A DNA stretch of 64,000 nt, from positions 2,744,001 to 2,808,000 of the forward strand of contig NZ_CP046902.1 in assembly GCF_009789555.1 (NCBI RefSeq), read 5' to 3'. This DNA is from Stutzerimonas stutzeri (GTDB taxonomy: Bacteria; Pseudomonadota; Gammaproteobacteria; Pseudomonadales; Pseudomonadaceae). The number at the start of each line of letters is the position of its first letter. Position 1 is the first letter of the stretch. A program made the translations under genes and the position numbers. The notes under the pieces are model-generated. The model saw only the letters and a program-made list of their open reading frames with translations. It searched no databases and was not told the DNA's origin. Positions 51,123 through 59,889 of this stretch are shown one piece after another.

Positions 51123-52790
51123 TCAGGCCGGTTTCGCCGCCGAGAGGCAGAGGCTCATGGCCCGTTCGCGCAGTTTGAATTTCTGGATTTTTCCCGAAGG
51201 CGTGCGAGGCAATGCCGCCAGCACTTCCAGGTATTCGGGCAGGTAGTTGCGGGTGAGTCGTTGCTCGAGCAGGAAGCTGACGATGTCCTCCAGGCTCAGC
51301 GACCCATAACCCTCATGCAGCGTCACGTAGGCGCAGAGACGTTCGCCCAGCCGGGCGTCGGGGCAACCGACCAGGGCGACTGCCGAAATCGCCGGATGCT
51401 TGTAGAGCAGGTTTTCGATCTCTACCACCGGCACGTTTTCGCCGCCCCTGATCACCACATCCTTGGTGCGTCCGGTGATCCGGATGTAGCCCTCTGCATC
51501 CATGCGTGCCAGATCGCCGGTAGGGAACCAGCCGTTCTCGTCCACGCTGTAAAGGTCCGGGCGCTTGAGGTAACCGATGAACAGGCTGGCACCCCGAACC
51601 ATGAGATTGCCTTCGGTCCCTTCCGGCACGGCCGCGCCGTCCTCATCGACAACGCGCACCTGCATATGGGGCAGGGCCAGGCCATCGCTGCCAATGGCGC
51701 GCTCCGGCGCGTCCTCGGGGCGGGTCATGGTCACCGCACCGTTCTCGGTCATTCCCCAGGCCGAGACGATCCGGGCATTGACCGCTGCGCCGGCCCGCTC
51801 CACCAACGCACTGGGTATCGGCGCGCCGGCGGACACAAAGGTGCGCAGCGAGCCCAGGGCCTGCTGATGCTGCGGTGCAACGTCAATCAGATCGGCCAGA
51901 AAAGGGGTCGATGCCATCGTAAAGGTGGGCCGCTCGGCCTCGGCGACACGGACTGCGAAGGCGGGGTCCCATACGTCCTGTAGCACGGCGGCGCACTTCA
52001 GGTAGATGGGCATCATCAGGCCGTAGAGAAAACCTGTCTGGTGAGCCATGGGGGAGGCCATGAAAATGACGTCCTGGCCGCTCAGGTGCAGGCGCTCGGC
52101 GTACGGACGGATGTTGCTCCAGAGGGTATTGCTACTGTGCAGCACGCCCTTCGGCTCGCCGGTGGTGCCGGAGGTGTAGAGCAGTTGCACGACGTCATCT
52201 GCACCGGGTCGCCGTTCGGCGAACAGCGCCCGGGTGTCCAGTTCCGCCTCCCAGGCGCGGTCCAGCAGTACCCGCTGGAAGCAGCGGTTTTCATCGTGAC
52301 TGTCGATCACCAGTACATGTTCGAGCGCCGGCAGCTCGCCACGCAAACCGTCCACCATCGCCCCATGGTCAAAGCCACGGAAGGACTGCGGGACCACCAG
52401 CACGCGGCTTTGTGCATGGCTCAGCATGAAGCGCAGTTCATGCTCCCGGAAGATCGGCATCAGCGGATTGAGCACCGCACCGATGCGCACGCAAGCCAGA
52501 TGCAGCGCGGTCATCTGCCACCAGTTGGGCAGTTGGCAGGACACCACGTCTCCTTTGTTCACACCCAGCGAAGCCAGGCCGGCCGCCATGCGCCGGACCA
52601 CTCGATCCAGTTCCGCATAGGTGATCCTGTGTCGCTGAGCCTGGTTTGATCGGTACGCGACGATGGCCGTCGAGTCGGCGGCCATTGAAACGGCTTGGTC
52701 AAGGTAATCGGTAATGATCATGTCATTCCAGGCGCCAGCGCTGATCATCGATGCGCGGCGTTCGGCTGACACGGTTGCGGTGATAGTCAT
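51123..52790 (-). CDS. aliA: AliA-like cyclohexanecarboxylate-CoA ligase
   Basis: 555 residues, an AMP-forming acyl-CoA synthetase. The ATP motif is LLYTSGTTGEPKGVLHS (about 197-213), with SAWGMTENGAVTMT, GDLARMDAEGYIRITGRTKDVVIRGGENV (about 430-458) and the C-terminal catalytic lysine in PRTPSGKIQKFKLRE. AliA starts the pathway by making cyclohexanecarboxyl-CoA. The order aliA-badH-badI-aliB on one strand with badK divergent keeps all five steps together. ATG 52790 is used. Confidence 0.88.
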   Translation of the reverse strand: MTITATVSAERRASMISAGAWNDMIITDYLDQAVSMAADSTAIVAYRSNQAQRHRITYAELDRVVRRMAAGLASLGVNKGDVVSCQLPNWWQMTALHLACVRIGAVLNPLMPIFREHELRFMLSHAQSRVLVVPQSFRGFDHGAMVDGLRGELPALEHVLVIDSHDENRCFQRVLLDRAWEAELDTRALFAERRPGADDVVQLLYTSGTTGEPKGVLHSSNTLWSNIRPYAERLHLSGQDVIFMASPMAHQTGFLYGLMMPIYLKCAAVLQDVWDPAFAVRVAEAERPTFTMASTPFLADLIDVAPQHQQALGSLRTFVSAGAPIPSALVERAGAAVNARIVSAWGMTENGAVTMTRPEDAPERAIGSDGLALPHMQVRVVDEDGAAVPEGTEGNLMVRGASLFIGYLKRPDLYSVDENGWFPTGDLARMDAEGYIRITGRTKDVVIRGGENVPVVEIENLLYKHPAISAVALVGCPDARLGERLCAYVTLHEGYGSLSLEDIVSFLLEQRLTRNYLPEYLEVLAALPRTPSGKIQKFKLRERAMSLCLSAAKPA

Positions 52791-52979
52791 GGGGTAGACC
52801 ACCTCTCGTTAGGTCGTATTGTTCTTGTTGTCGGCGAAGGTGAACCTCTGATCGCTGAACTGAAGATAAGACTGAACACATTAATATGTCAACATGTTGT
52901 CTTTATTTGAAGCGAGGCTAGACTGGGTTTCGAACATTCGCTGACGCTCCGCCATGCGGCTGGGCAACCTGGAGAAGCT
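52791..52979. promoter_or_regulatory. Divergent aliA/badK promoter region with CAACATGTTG palindrome
   Basis: This 189-bp gap separates two divergent parts of the same pathway. An A/T-rich core (52870-52910) holds a perfect 10-bp palindrome, CAACATGTTG, at 52890-52899, extended to 12 of 14 matches by G...C outside. It is about 80 bp before badK and 100 bp before aliA. A MarR-type repressor site here would control both; this is inferred. Confidence 0.5.
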
Positions 52980-53756
52980 ATGAACTACACCCACATCCTG
53001 ATCGAGCGGCAGGGCGCCGTCGGCGTCATTCGACTGAACCGGCCGCAGGTGCACAACGCCCTGAGCGCCGGCGTGATGACCGAACTGGGCGCTGCGTTAC
53101 GGGCGTTCGAGCGTGACGGTGACATCCGCGCGATGGTGATCACTGGCAATGAAAGGGCCTTTGCGGCCGGGGCGGATATCGGCGAACTGCAGCACAAAGG
53201 ATTTGCCGAGGCCTACCTGGAGGATTTCATCACTGCCACCTGGGAGGAGGTCGGGCGCTGTCGCAAACCAGTGATCGCCGCGGTGGCCGGACTGGCATTG
53301 GGCGGTGGCTGCGAACTGGCAATGATGTGCGACATCATCATCGCCGCCGACACCGCGCGGTTCGGACAACCGGAGGTCCGGCTGGGGACGCTGCCGGGTG
53401 CGGGCGGAACCCAGCGGCTTACCCGTGCGGTGGGCAAGGCCAAGGCGATGGACCTCTGCCTGACAGGCCGCACGATGAGTGCCGACGAAGCTGAGCGCTG
53501 CGACCTGGTCAGCCGCGTGGTGCCGGCGCAGACCCTCCTGGATGAAGCCATGCAGGTAGCCAGTCAGATTGCGGACTATTCGGAAATGGCGGTGAAGTTG
53601 AACAAGGAAGCGGTCAATCAAGCCTTCGAGACTGGCTTGAGCCAAGGCCTGAAATTCGAGCGGCGGCTACTTCACGCAAGCTTTGCCACTGCGGACCAGA
53701 AAGAAGGGATGCAGGCGTTCCTGAGCAAACGGGACCCTGTGTGGAACCACCGTTGA
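52980..53756 (+). CDS. badK: BadK-like cyclohex-1-ene-1-carboxyl-CoA hydratase
   Basis: 258 residues, enoyl-CoA hydratase family. RLNRPQVHNALSAGVMTELGAAL, the oxyanion-hole AFAAGADIGELQ (about 60-71), AGLALGGGCELAMMCDIIIAADTARFGQPEVRLGTLPGAGGTQRL (with both catalytic glutamates) and FERRLLHASFATADQKEGMQAFLSKR. Length and wording match R. palustris BadK. It hydrates cyclohexenecarboxyl-CoA to 2-hydroxycyclohexanecarboxyl-CoA. Transcribed away from aliA, with GGAGAA before the ATG. Confidence 0.9.
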   Translation: MNYTHILIERQGAVGVIRLNRPQVHNALSAGVMTELGAALRAFERDGDIRAMVITGNERAFAAGADIGELQHKGFAEAYLEDFITATWEEVGRCRKPVIAAVAGLALGGGCELAMMCDIIIAADTARFGQPEVRLGTLPGAGGTQRLTRAVGKAKAMDLCLTGRTMSADEAERCDLVSRVVPAQTLLDEAMQVASQIADYSEMAVKLNKEAVNQAFETGLSQGLKFERRLLHASFATADQKEGMQAFLSKRDPVWNHR

Positions 53757-53799
53757 CGCCGGCCGTTTCCAAAGCGGCCGGGCTGGCCGCTGCTGGCGG

Positions 53800-53970
53800 T
53801 TATCGTGCAGCCGCGCACATCCCGAGGTCCAGGGAGGCGCGTCGCGCCAACGCGGCGGCACTCGGCCGCCCAGCACCCTGGCGCCGCTGCAGCTGCTTCC
53901 ATATCTCCAGTGGCTGTTTTGCACTGAGGTCGGATTGCTTGACCAGATCTTCCAGGTTCTTGCTGCTCAT
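53800..53970 (-). CDS. Small basic protein of unknown function
   Basis: 56 residues: MSSKNLEDLVKQSDLSAKQPLEIWKQLQRRQ, then an Arg/Ala-rich end. A very good ribosome-binding site, CGGAGG, stands six bases before the ATG at 53970, which is why it is kept although it is short. The first half looks like a helix. It has no recognised domain. It is convergent with badK. A longer in-frame extension upstream (to 54444) has unlikely composition and is not used. Confidence 0.5.
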   Translation of the reverse strand: MSSKNLEDLVKQSDLSAKQPLEIWKQLQRRQGAGRPSAAALARRASLDLGMCAAAR

Positions 53971-54403
53971 GGGGCCTCCGATAGCTCGACCGGGTGAAAG
54001 GGGTCTTTGGAAATCGCATCCTTGCGCCAGCCGTCGCGGCTTTCCATGGAGCTGAGAATGCCCTCGACGCGTTACAGCTTGTTGACAGATTCGTGGGCAC
54101 TCGGCAAGCGGACAAGCGGTCGCCCAGGCTGCCCGAATGGGCAAGGCGAAGCGGGATCGGACCGAGTCGAGAGCGCCTTCGGCCGCCAAGCGCCGTCCTC
54201 GCTGCAATAGCCGTTTCGCTGCCTGAAGGGGATGGGTCGATATATAAACGCAGTGCGGTAATTGATTATCGCCAGGGGCGCCGTTCATCGTCCAAGAGGC
54301 AATAATTTTCGAACTCTTACCGCCTCCTGGTCTCGGAGTTAGTGAGGCGATTGTCATGCAGTCGCCAAATTCATTAGTACCATCATGTGACTGGAGAAAT
54401 CTT
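53971..54403. other. 433 bp without a recognised gene
   Basis: Between the small minus-strand gene and the KGG-protein gene. It becomes A/T-rich from about 54235 on and probably holds the promoters of both. I see no repeat or RNA gene. Confidence 0.4.
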
Positions 54404-54649
54404 ATGTCGAATGATAAAAGCGGAAACCCAGGTAACTTTGCCAACGACCGTGAGAAAGCGTCCGAAGCCGGACAAAAGGGCGGGCAGAGCAGCGGTGGAA
54501 ACTTCGCAAACGATCCGCAACGTGCGTCGGAGGCCGGCCAGAAAGGCGGTCAGAACAGCGGTGGCAACTTCGCCAATGACCGTGAAAAGGCGTCTGAGGC
54601 GGGCAAGAAAGGTGGCCAGAACAGCCACGGCGGTGGGCGCAACTCCTAG
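54404..54649 (+). CDS. KGG-repeat stress protein (YciG/GsiB-like)
   Basis: 81 residues, entirely hydrophilic: three near-perfect repeats of about 22 residues beginning GNFANDREKASEAGQKGG, then NSHGGGRNS. The KGG motif defines the stress-induced family that includes E. coli YciG and Bacillus GsiB and resembles plant group-1 LEA proteins. These are disordered and tied to stationary phase, desiccation or general stress. CTGGAGAAA lies in front of the ATG. Single gene with its own terminator. Confidence 0.92.
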   Translation: MSNDKSGNPGNFANDREKASEAGQKGGQSSGGNFANDPQRASEAGQKGGQNSGGNFANDREKASEAGKKGGQNSHGGGRNS

Positions 54650-54683
54650 GCGCACATTGTTATAGCGTGACGCCTTTAAATAT

Positions 54684-54717
54684 AAAGCGGGGCCTGCATT
54701 GCAGGTTCCGCTTTTTT
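54684..54717 (+). terminator. Rho-independent terminator of the KGG gene
   Basis: AAAGCGG pairs with CCGCTTT and an inner CCTGC with GCAGG around a short loop; TTTTTT follows. It lies 34 bases after the stop. Confidence 0.85.
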
Positions 54718-54924
54718 ACGACCCGCATTATCGAATAGCATTGGCTTATTGCAGCTCCCGCAAGTATCGCATTAATAGTGTGAATGGAACGTGTTGTCGC
54801 TATAACACTAGCTTATATTGATCTCGTAATGTTTTACGGAATAACCGATACGCTGAGTTGATAAGTCGAGTCGTTATCAACTGCACGATGCCGACCCATT
54901 GTCGACCATCGCTGCATCCGCCCG

Positions 54925-55677
54925 TCACGCCCCGGCTTTGCTCAGTACGAACGCCGACAGGAAGCCGAGCACCGTAATAATGCCGGTCAGGTCGTGTGTG
55001 GTTTCGAACGCCTCGGGGATCATCGTATCGACCAGCATGGCCAGGATTGCACCCGCTGCAATGGCGGTGGTCAGGGCAACCACCTCAGGCGGTACGTTTT
55101 GAAACAGGCTGTAACCGGCCATTGCCGCGAAACCCGATGCCAGTGCGATGCCCCCCCAGACACCAAACACGTAGCCAGCCGAACGTTTGGCATTCCGCAT
55201 CCCGGCCGCGCTCGAAAGCCCCTCGGGTATGTTCGAAAGGAAGATGGCCGCGACGGTGACCAGGCTGACCCCGGTCCCGTGAAGCATGCTGATGCCTATC
55301 ACAATGGACTCCGGAATACCGTCGAGCAAAGCACCCACTGCGATTGCACGGCCGCTGCCGCTCTGGGCCTCCTCCGCCTGCTGTTGACCTGAGCGCTTGC
55401 GGTGTCGGGCGCCTTGTCTGGCGAGCAGCGCGTTGGCGGCGGTGTACACGATCGCACCGGCCAGGAAGCCAACCGCGGTGGCCGCGAATCCTCCCCGCTG
55501 AAACGCCTTGTCCATCAGCTCGAACGACAACGCCGAGATCAATACGCCGCCGCCGAAGGCCATGACGGCGGCAATGTACCGTTGCGGCACCTTGAGCAGA
55601 TAGCCTACGGCGGCGCCGATCAGCAGCGCACCGCCGGCCAGAAATCCCCAAAGCCCTGCCTGTAGCCAGATCGGCAT
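54925..55677 (-). CDS. ZIP-family divalent metal transporter
   Basis: 250 residues with about eight membrane helices. A cytoplasmic loop between helices 3 and 4 (about 92-115, RQGARHRKRSGQQQAEEAQSGSG) is followed by the two metal-site helices: AVGALLDGIPESIVIGISM (helix 4) and AAIFLSNIPEGLSSAAGM (helix 5), the NxPEG and DGxPES motifs of ZIP proteins. Likely zinc or another divalent metal. ATG 55677 is used; a ribosome-binding AAGGAG lies before it. The 247 bp between the KGG terminator and its stop hold nothing recognisable. Confidence 0.88.
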   Translation of the reverse strand: MPIWLQAGLWGFLAGGALLIGAAVGYLLKVPQRYIAAVMAFGGGVLISALSFELMDKAFQRGGFAATAVGFLAGAIVYTAANALLARQGARHRKRSGQQQAEEAQSGSGRAIAVGALLDGIPESIVIGISMLHGTGVSLVTVAAIFLSNIPEGLSSAAGMRNAKRSAGYVFGVWGGIALASGFAAMAGYSLFQNVPPEVVALTTAIAAGAILAMLVDTMIPEAFETTHDLTGIITVLGFLSAFVLSKAGA

Positions 55678-55798
55678 GTCGCGCTCCTTCTGCGATGAAT
55701 ACGTGGCCTGCCTGGCGCGACGGGGCGGGGCATGAAGCGGCCGCCACGCTGCACCTTGGCGATACCATCCTACGCGCAACGCCCTGTCGCCCGTGCCC

Positions 55799-56980
55799 TT
55801 AGCTACGCGCGCGTTTCATGCAGGCCAGATGCCGGTCGTTGACCCGGTTGGCGAACCAGGCGGTGGTCAGGTTGCGGGTGATCTTCGGGCTTTCCAGGCG
55901 GATGCCCGGAAGCACGGCACGTGGCAAGGGCTTACCGGCACGCTGTTCAGCCAGTTCGAATACGCGTTCGTACAGGCGGGTTTTCTCGAAGCCGTGAGTA
56001 TCCCCTCGTTCCAGCGCGTTGCGAATACCGGTTTCGCTCATGTCGAGCTTGCTCGCCAGCGAACGCACGGCCCGCTCGGTCTGCCCGGCCTTGCTGCTGC
56101 CATGAATGATCAGGTCGCCATCGAGGGCCAGCTTGATGCCGCTGGCGCGCGACACGGCCGCCTGAAACGCGGCGTTGCGGCTGGCATACCAGCCCGCGTT
56201 GAAGTCGGCGAAGCGATACAGCGGCTCAGTGTAGCTGGCCGGATAGTCCAGCAGGTGCGCAATGCCGAAGTACATGCCACCCCGGCGGGTGAACACTTCG
56301 TCGCGGATCGAACCCTGGCGCTCGAAGGGGTAGTCGCGCCGACGCGCCTCGGCGAAGGCGATGCTGACCTGCATCGGGCCACCTGTCTTGACGGGGTTGA
56401 GCGTCCCGAACAGCTGCTTGCCCAGCGGCATGATGCCAAGGAAATCGTCGAAGATTTCGCTCAGTTGCTCCTCGGTGCGCACTGCCGCCAGGCGCTGGCT
56501 GTAGGTCTTGCCGTTGGGCGATTGAACGTCCAGGGCAGCGTTCACCACGAACCGCGGAATGTGCAGGCGAGCGGCACGCCGGTGGATTTCCTCTCGGGCG
56601 ATCTTCGCAAGCCCCGGTACCGGCGGCGTCGCCTGGAAGGTGGATTCCTGCACGGTGACGGCCAGGACCGAGCAGATGTTCTCGTCGTTGGGAACGATAT
56701 CCAGTGCCTCGAAGGCGCTGTAGATGTCAATGGCCCAGCCCTGGCGGTCGGGGATGTCGCTCGGGATCAGCCGAACGATTTTCGCGCGCACCACCTCGGG
56801 CCGGGGCGTTGGCGCTTTCGATGGCTGCGTACCGCAGCCGGCCAGGATCAGCAGCACGGCGCCTGCGGCCGCGAGCCGGCGAGCGGCGCCGGCAGTGAGC
56901 GAGGCGAGGGGTAATGCATCGGTCCAGGCATGGCGCTGGAGTATGTTGAAAATCATGCGGTACCGAGTGTGTGAGCCCAT
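55799..56980 (-). CDS. DUF1615-family lipoprotein
   Basis: 393 residues from ATG 56980 (385 if the ATG at 56956 is used; neither has a clear ribosome-binding site). A hydrophobic segment ends in the lipobox LILAGC, so the mature protein is a lipoprotein. The rest matches the DUF1615 family as I remember it: VVRAKIVRLIPSDIPDRQGWAIDIYSAFEALDIVPNDENICSVLAVTVQESTFQA, with a lysozyme-like Glu in VQESTF, and GGMYFGIAHLLDYPASY. That stretch suggests a transglycosylase-like fold. Function unknown. Confidence 0.8.
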   Translation of the reverse strand: MGSHTRYRMIFNILQRHAWTDALPLASLTAGAARRLAAAGAVLLILAGCGTQPSKAPTPRPEVVRAKIVRLIPSDIPDRQGWAIDIYSAFEALDIVPNDENICSVLAVTVQESTFQATPPVPGLAKIAREEIHRRAARLHIPRFVVNAALDVQSPNGKTYSQRLAAVRTEEQLSEIFDDFLGIMPLGKQLFGTLNPVKTGGPMQVSIAFAEARRRDYPFERQGSIRDEVFTRRGGMYFGIAHLLDYPASYTEPLYRFADFNAGWYASRNAAFQAAVSRASGIKLALDGDLIIHGSSKAGQTERAVRSLASKLDMSETGIRNALERGDTHGFEKTRLYERVFELAEQRAGKPLPRAVLPGIRLESPKITRNLTTAWFANRVNDRHLACMKRARS

Positions 56981-57128
56981 GAAAGTCCGACAGTAAAACA
57001 GACGGAGCCGTTCTGCAGCCTCGGCGACCTGACCCGGCGCGAGGTGAACTTGCCCGGCTGATGTTGTCCGAATCCGGACGAGCCACCGCGTTGTCCGGGC
57101 GACGGCGCCTTCGACGAGCACAGAACCC

Positions 57129-58088
57129 ATGAGCGATCCGCATTTCGATATCCGGCGCCTCGAACGCTACGATAGCAATACAGGCGAGTACCTGCTGGCG
57201 ATCATTACCGACGAAGATCACGCGTCCCAGGTCGAGCTGGAGGGCGGGCAGATCGCCTGGCAATCGACCTTGCGCCACGACCGTCTGTATCGCGAGATCG
57301 GCAGCAGCGGCACGGCGAGCTTCCGCTTCGAGGACATTCCCGAGCACGAGGGTGGCGAGTTCCAGTTGATCAGTCTGATCGCCGAAGGTGGGCGAGGCGC
57401 CGAGTTTTCCGAACTGGTGATGTTCGGCAAGCGCCTGGTGACATTCGATGATCGAACGGGACTGGTCTGCGAGATTCGCGATCAGCAGCAATTGGTGCCC
57501 CGCCAGATTCTGATGACCGGCAGCGGCGACGAAGCCTTCAAGGGCTTCAAGAGTGAATGGGCGTCGCTTCACAACGATTATCTGGTGGTCGGTAGCCACG
57601 GCAAGACACCGGCTCAGGAGTGGGTAAAGGTGATCGACCGGCACTATGGCGTTCGCAGCGTCGACTGGTCGACCCGTTACCAGCGTATCCGCGAGGCGCT
57701 GGGTGTCGGCCCGGACGGCTATGTCATCCACGAAGCGGCGGAATGGCATCCGTATCGCCGCGAGTGGCTGTTCTTCCCACGCAAGATCTCGAGCACGCCA
57801 TTCGATGAAGCGGTCGACGCGCGAGCGCGAGGCGGCAACCGGCTGATCATCGCCAACGAAGACTTCAGCCAGATTCGCACCCTGGAAGTGGGCGAGCGCA
57901 TCCCCGAGCGCGGCGTTTCCTCGTTCAAGATTCTGCCGGGCCATCCTGATGAATGCGTTGGCTTGAAAAGCGTCGAGATCGGCGAACGGACCGAGAGCTA
58001 CCTCTTCTGTTTCAACCTCGACGGCGAGGTCTTGCAGGACGATATTTTCATCGGCGACTACAAATGCGAGGGGCTGGAAATTCTCTGA
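57129..58088 (+). CDS. Apyrase-family nucleotidase (eukaryotic CANT1/Cimex type)
   Basis: 319 residues. From about residue 78 to the end it follows the calcium-activated apyrase family (CANT1, bed-bug salivary apyrase): GGRGAEFSELVMFGKRLVTFDDRTG (DDRTG at 107-111), FKGFKSEWASLHNDYLVVGSHGK (about 138-159), EWVKV, GYVIHEAAEWHPYRREWLFFPRK (198-219), GVSSFKILPG and, at the end, YKCEGLEIL. These enzymes split nucleoside di- and triphosphates with Ca2+ in a five-bladed propeller. There is no signal peptide, so it would be cytoplasmic, unlike the animal enzymes. The first 70 residues look less conserved. The family is rare in bacteria to my knowledge. Confidence 0.88.
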   Translation: MSDPHFDIRRLERYDSNTGEYLLAIITDEDHASQVELEGGQIAWQSTLRHDRLYREIGSSGTASFRFEDIPEHEGGEFQLISLIAEGGRGAEFSELVMFGKRLVTFDDRTGLVCEIRDQQQLVPRQILMTGSGDEAFKGFKSEWASLHNDYLVVGSHGKTPAQEWVKVIDRHYGVRSVDWSTRYQRIREALGVGPDGYVIHEAAEWHPYRREWLFFPRKISSTPFDEAVDARARGGNRLIIANEDFSQIRTLEVGERIPERGVSSFKILPGHPDECVGLKSVEIGERTESYLFCFNLDGEVLQDDIFIGDYKCEGLEIL

Positions 58089-58179
58089 CAGCGAAGCGCC
58101 GACGGCAGAGCCCAAAACCAGCCGAAGGGCAGGTTTTCCGCTACGCTGATGATCACCCTCCGGCCGCGACAGAGACGAC

Positions 58180-59025
58180 ATGCATCGATCCACCCTCAAC
58201 GAGCAGCACACCCGGGCGGGTTCCGCCTTCTGGCGGGACGCGACGCTGCCCTTCATCGAGGCGCGCACGGTCGCTGACGGGCGCCACGTCTGTTACGCCA
58301 AGCACAGCCATGAAACCTTCTCCGTGGGGTTGATCGACAGTGGTTGCAGCACCTACATCAACGGTCGCCATCACGGCCGCATCGATGCCGGGACCCTGGT
58401 GCTGATGAATCCGGGTGACGTGCATGCGTGCAATCCGATCGAAAGCCAGCCCTGGGCGTATCGAATGCTCTACGTGGATACCGGATGGCTTGCCGCGCTG
58501 CAGGACGAGCTGCGTGCCGATCAGGGCGGGTTTCGTTGTTTCGCGCCGGTATTGACTGGCGATCCACGGTTGCAGACGGGGTTCCGGCAGTTCCATGCGG
58601 TACTGACCGACGAGCAGGCCGAACCATTGCACAAGCACAGTGCGGCGGTTGAGTTCTTCACTGCCATGCATCGGCGACTGGGCATGGGAACGGTGGCCTC
58701 GATAAGCGACCCCAAGCTGAAAGACGCCGCTGAATTCATCGCCGACAACTATCAGCGTTCCATCAAGCTGGAAGACATCTGCTCGACGGCGGGCGTGTCG
58801 CCCTCGAGCCTGATCCGCGCGTTCAAGAAACACTACGGCCTGACGCCGCACGCCTATCTGACCAATCGCCGGGTACAGTTCGCGCGCGCCGAGTTGCGAC
58901 GCGGCGTGCCGATCGCCGAGGCGGCCTTGGCGGCGGGTTTCGCTGACCAGGCGCATCTGCAGCGCGCTTTCAAGCAGCTGCTGGCCGCGACGCCCGGCCA
59001 CTATCGAGGCCAGCGACGCGCCTGA
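58180..59025 (+). CDS. AraC-family regulator with cupin sensor domain
   Basis: 281 residues. The N-terminal AraC-type cupin (about 20-150, with HSHETFSVGLIDSG and LVLMNPGDVHACNP) is followed by a two-HTH AraC domain (about 185-281: SIKLEDICSTAGVSPSSLIRAFKKHYGLTPHAYLTNRRVQFARAELRRG, then IAEAALAAGFADQAHLQRAFKQLLAATPGHYRG). The ligand is unknown. It is convergent with a LysE-family exporter, a pair often seen together, where the regulator controls the exporter. Confidence 0.92.
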   Translation: MHRSTLNEQHTRAGSAFWRDATLPFIEARTVADGRHVCYAKHSHETFSVGLIDSGCSTYINGRHHGRIDAGTLVLMNPGDVHACNPIESQPWAYRMLYVDTGWLAALQDELRADQGGFRCFAPVLTGDPRLQTGFRQFHAVLTDEQAEPLHKHSAAVEFFTAMHRRLGMGTVASISDPKLKDAAEFIADNYQRSIKLEDICSTAGVSPSSLIRAFKKHYGLTPHAYLTNRRVQFARAELRRGVPIAEAALAAGFADQAHLQRAFKQLLAATPGHYRGQRRA

Positions 59026-59063
59026 CGCGGCGCGGGGTGCCGCCGTGCTGGCTGACGAGGCCG

Positions 59064-59651
59064 CTAGGGCACCAGCAAGTACGTCGCGCAGCCTGCCAAC
59101 AGCGCCGCCATCACCCGATTGAACCACCGCAACCGCGAAGCGTTGCTCAGATAATGTTGCACGAAGGTGCCGGCATAGGCCCAGCAGGCCAGCGAGGCGT
59201 AGCAGATCACAAAGTAGATCGCGGCGAAGCGCCAGACCGACGGGGCGTCACCGGCCGCGGCGAATAACCCCATCCCGGCTACCGACGCCAGCCAGGCCTT
59301 CGGATTCAACCACTGCATCAGGGCGCCATAGCGCATGGTCGGGCGCAGGATCGGTTTGTTCGTCGTCAAGCGACCGTCATCGCGCGCCAACCGGTAGGCC
59401 ATGTAGAGCAGGAACGCGACGCCGGCGAGCCGGATGGATTCGGTGAGCCAGGGCCATCGGCCCAGCACTTCGTTCAGGCCGTGGCCGATCAGTAATAACA
59501 GCGCGGTGAACCCGAGGGTGGCTCCGCTGACGTGGCGCATGGCTGCACGCAGGCCGAACTGGGCGCCAGCACTCAGCGCGACGATATTGACCGGGCCGGG
59601 CGAGATGGATGAGGCCAGCGCAAAGGCGGCCATGGAGAGCATGAGGCTCAT
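59064..59651 (-). CDS. LysE/RhtB-family exporter
   Basis: 195 residues with six membrane helices. The family start is SMAAFALASSISPGPVNIVALSAGAQFGLRAAMRHVSGATLGFT (about 5-50), which includes the SPGP motif, and the middle has MQWLNPKAWLASVAGMGLF. Members export amino acids or similar small molecules. AGGAG stands before ATG 59651; a 26-residue longer frame is not used. The stop lies 38 bases from that of the AraC gene on the other strand. Confidence 0.9.
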   Translation of the reverse strand: MSLMLSMAAFALASSISPGPVNIVALSAGAQFGLRAAMRHVSGATLGFTALLLLIGHGLNEVLGRWPWLTESIRLAGVAFLLYMAYRLARDDGRLTTNKPILRPTMRYGALMQWLNPKAWLASVAGMGLFAAAGDAPSVWRFAAIYFVICYASLACWAYAGTFVQHYLSNASRLRWFNRVMAALLAGCATYLLVP

Positions 59652-59889
59652 CGAAACTCCTGATTGCACGCAAGATGACCGCGCCAAGATAGGAGCCGGC
59701 GATACGTGCGTATTGAATGAAATGCGCACCGGGTCATGTCGCTCGGGCAGCCGTCACGCGCGGGCGGAGCTGGCACCCGGAACCGGGTGGTTACAAGCGA
59801 GGCGGTAAAACTCGACGGGTGCGCCACAGTCCAAGGCATGCCCTTGCATCGACGGCGACGCCGTCGCGCAACCATTTCCAGGAGACCCG

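Noticed and set aside
53800..54444. A 214-residue version of the small minus-strand protein
   Set aside because: The upstream part has unlikely composition and no ribosome-binding site, while the internal ATG at 53970 has an excellent one.
55370..55382. CCTCCTCCGCC as a possible copy of the tRNA-Ser 3' end (att site)
   Set aside because: Only about 11 bases match in a high-GC coding region, without the T-arm; chance match.
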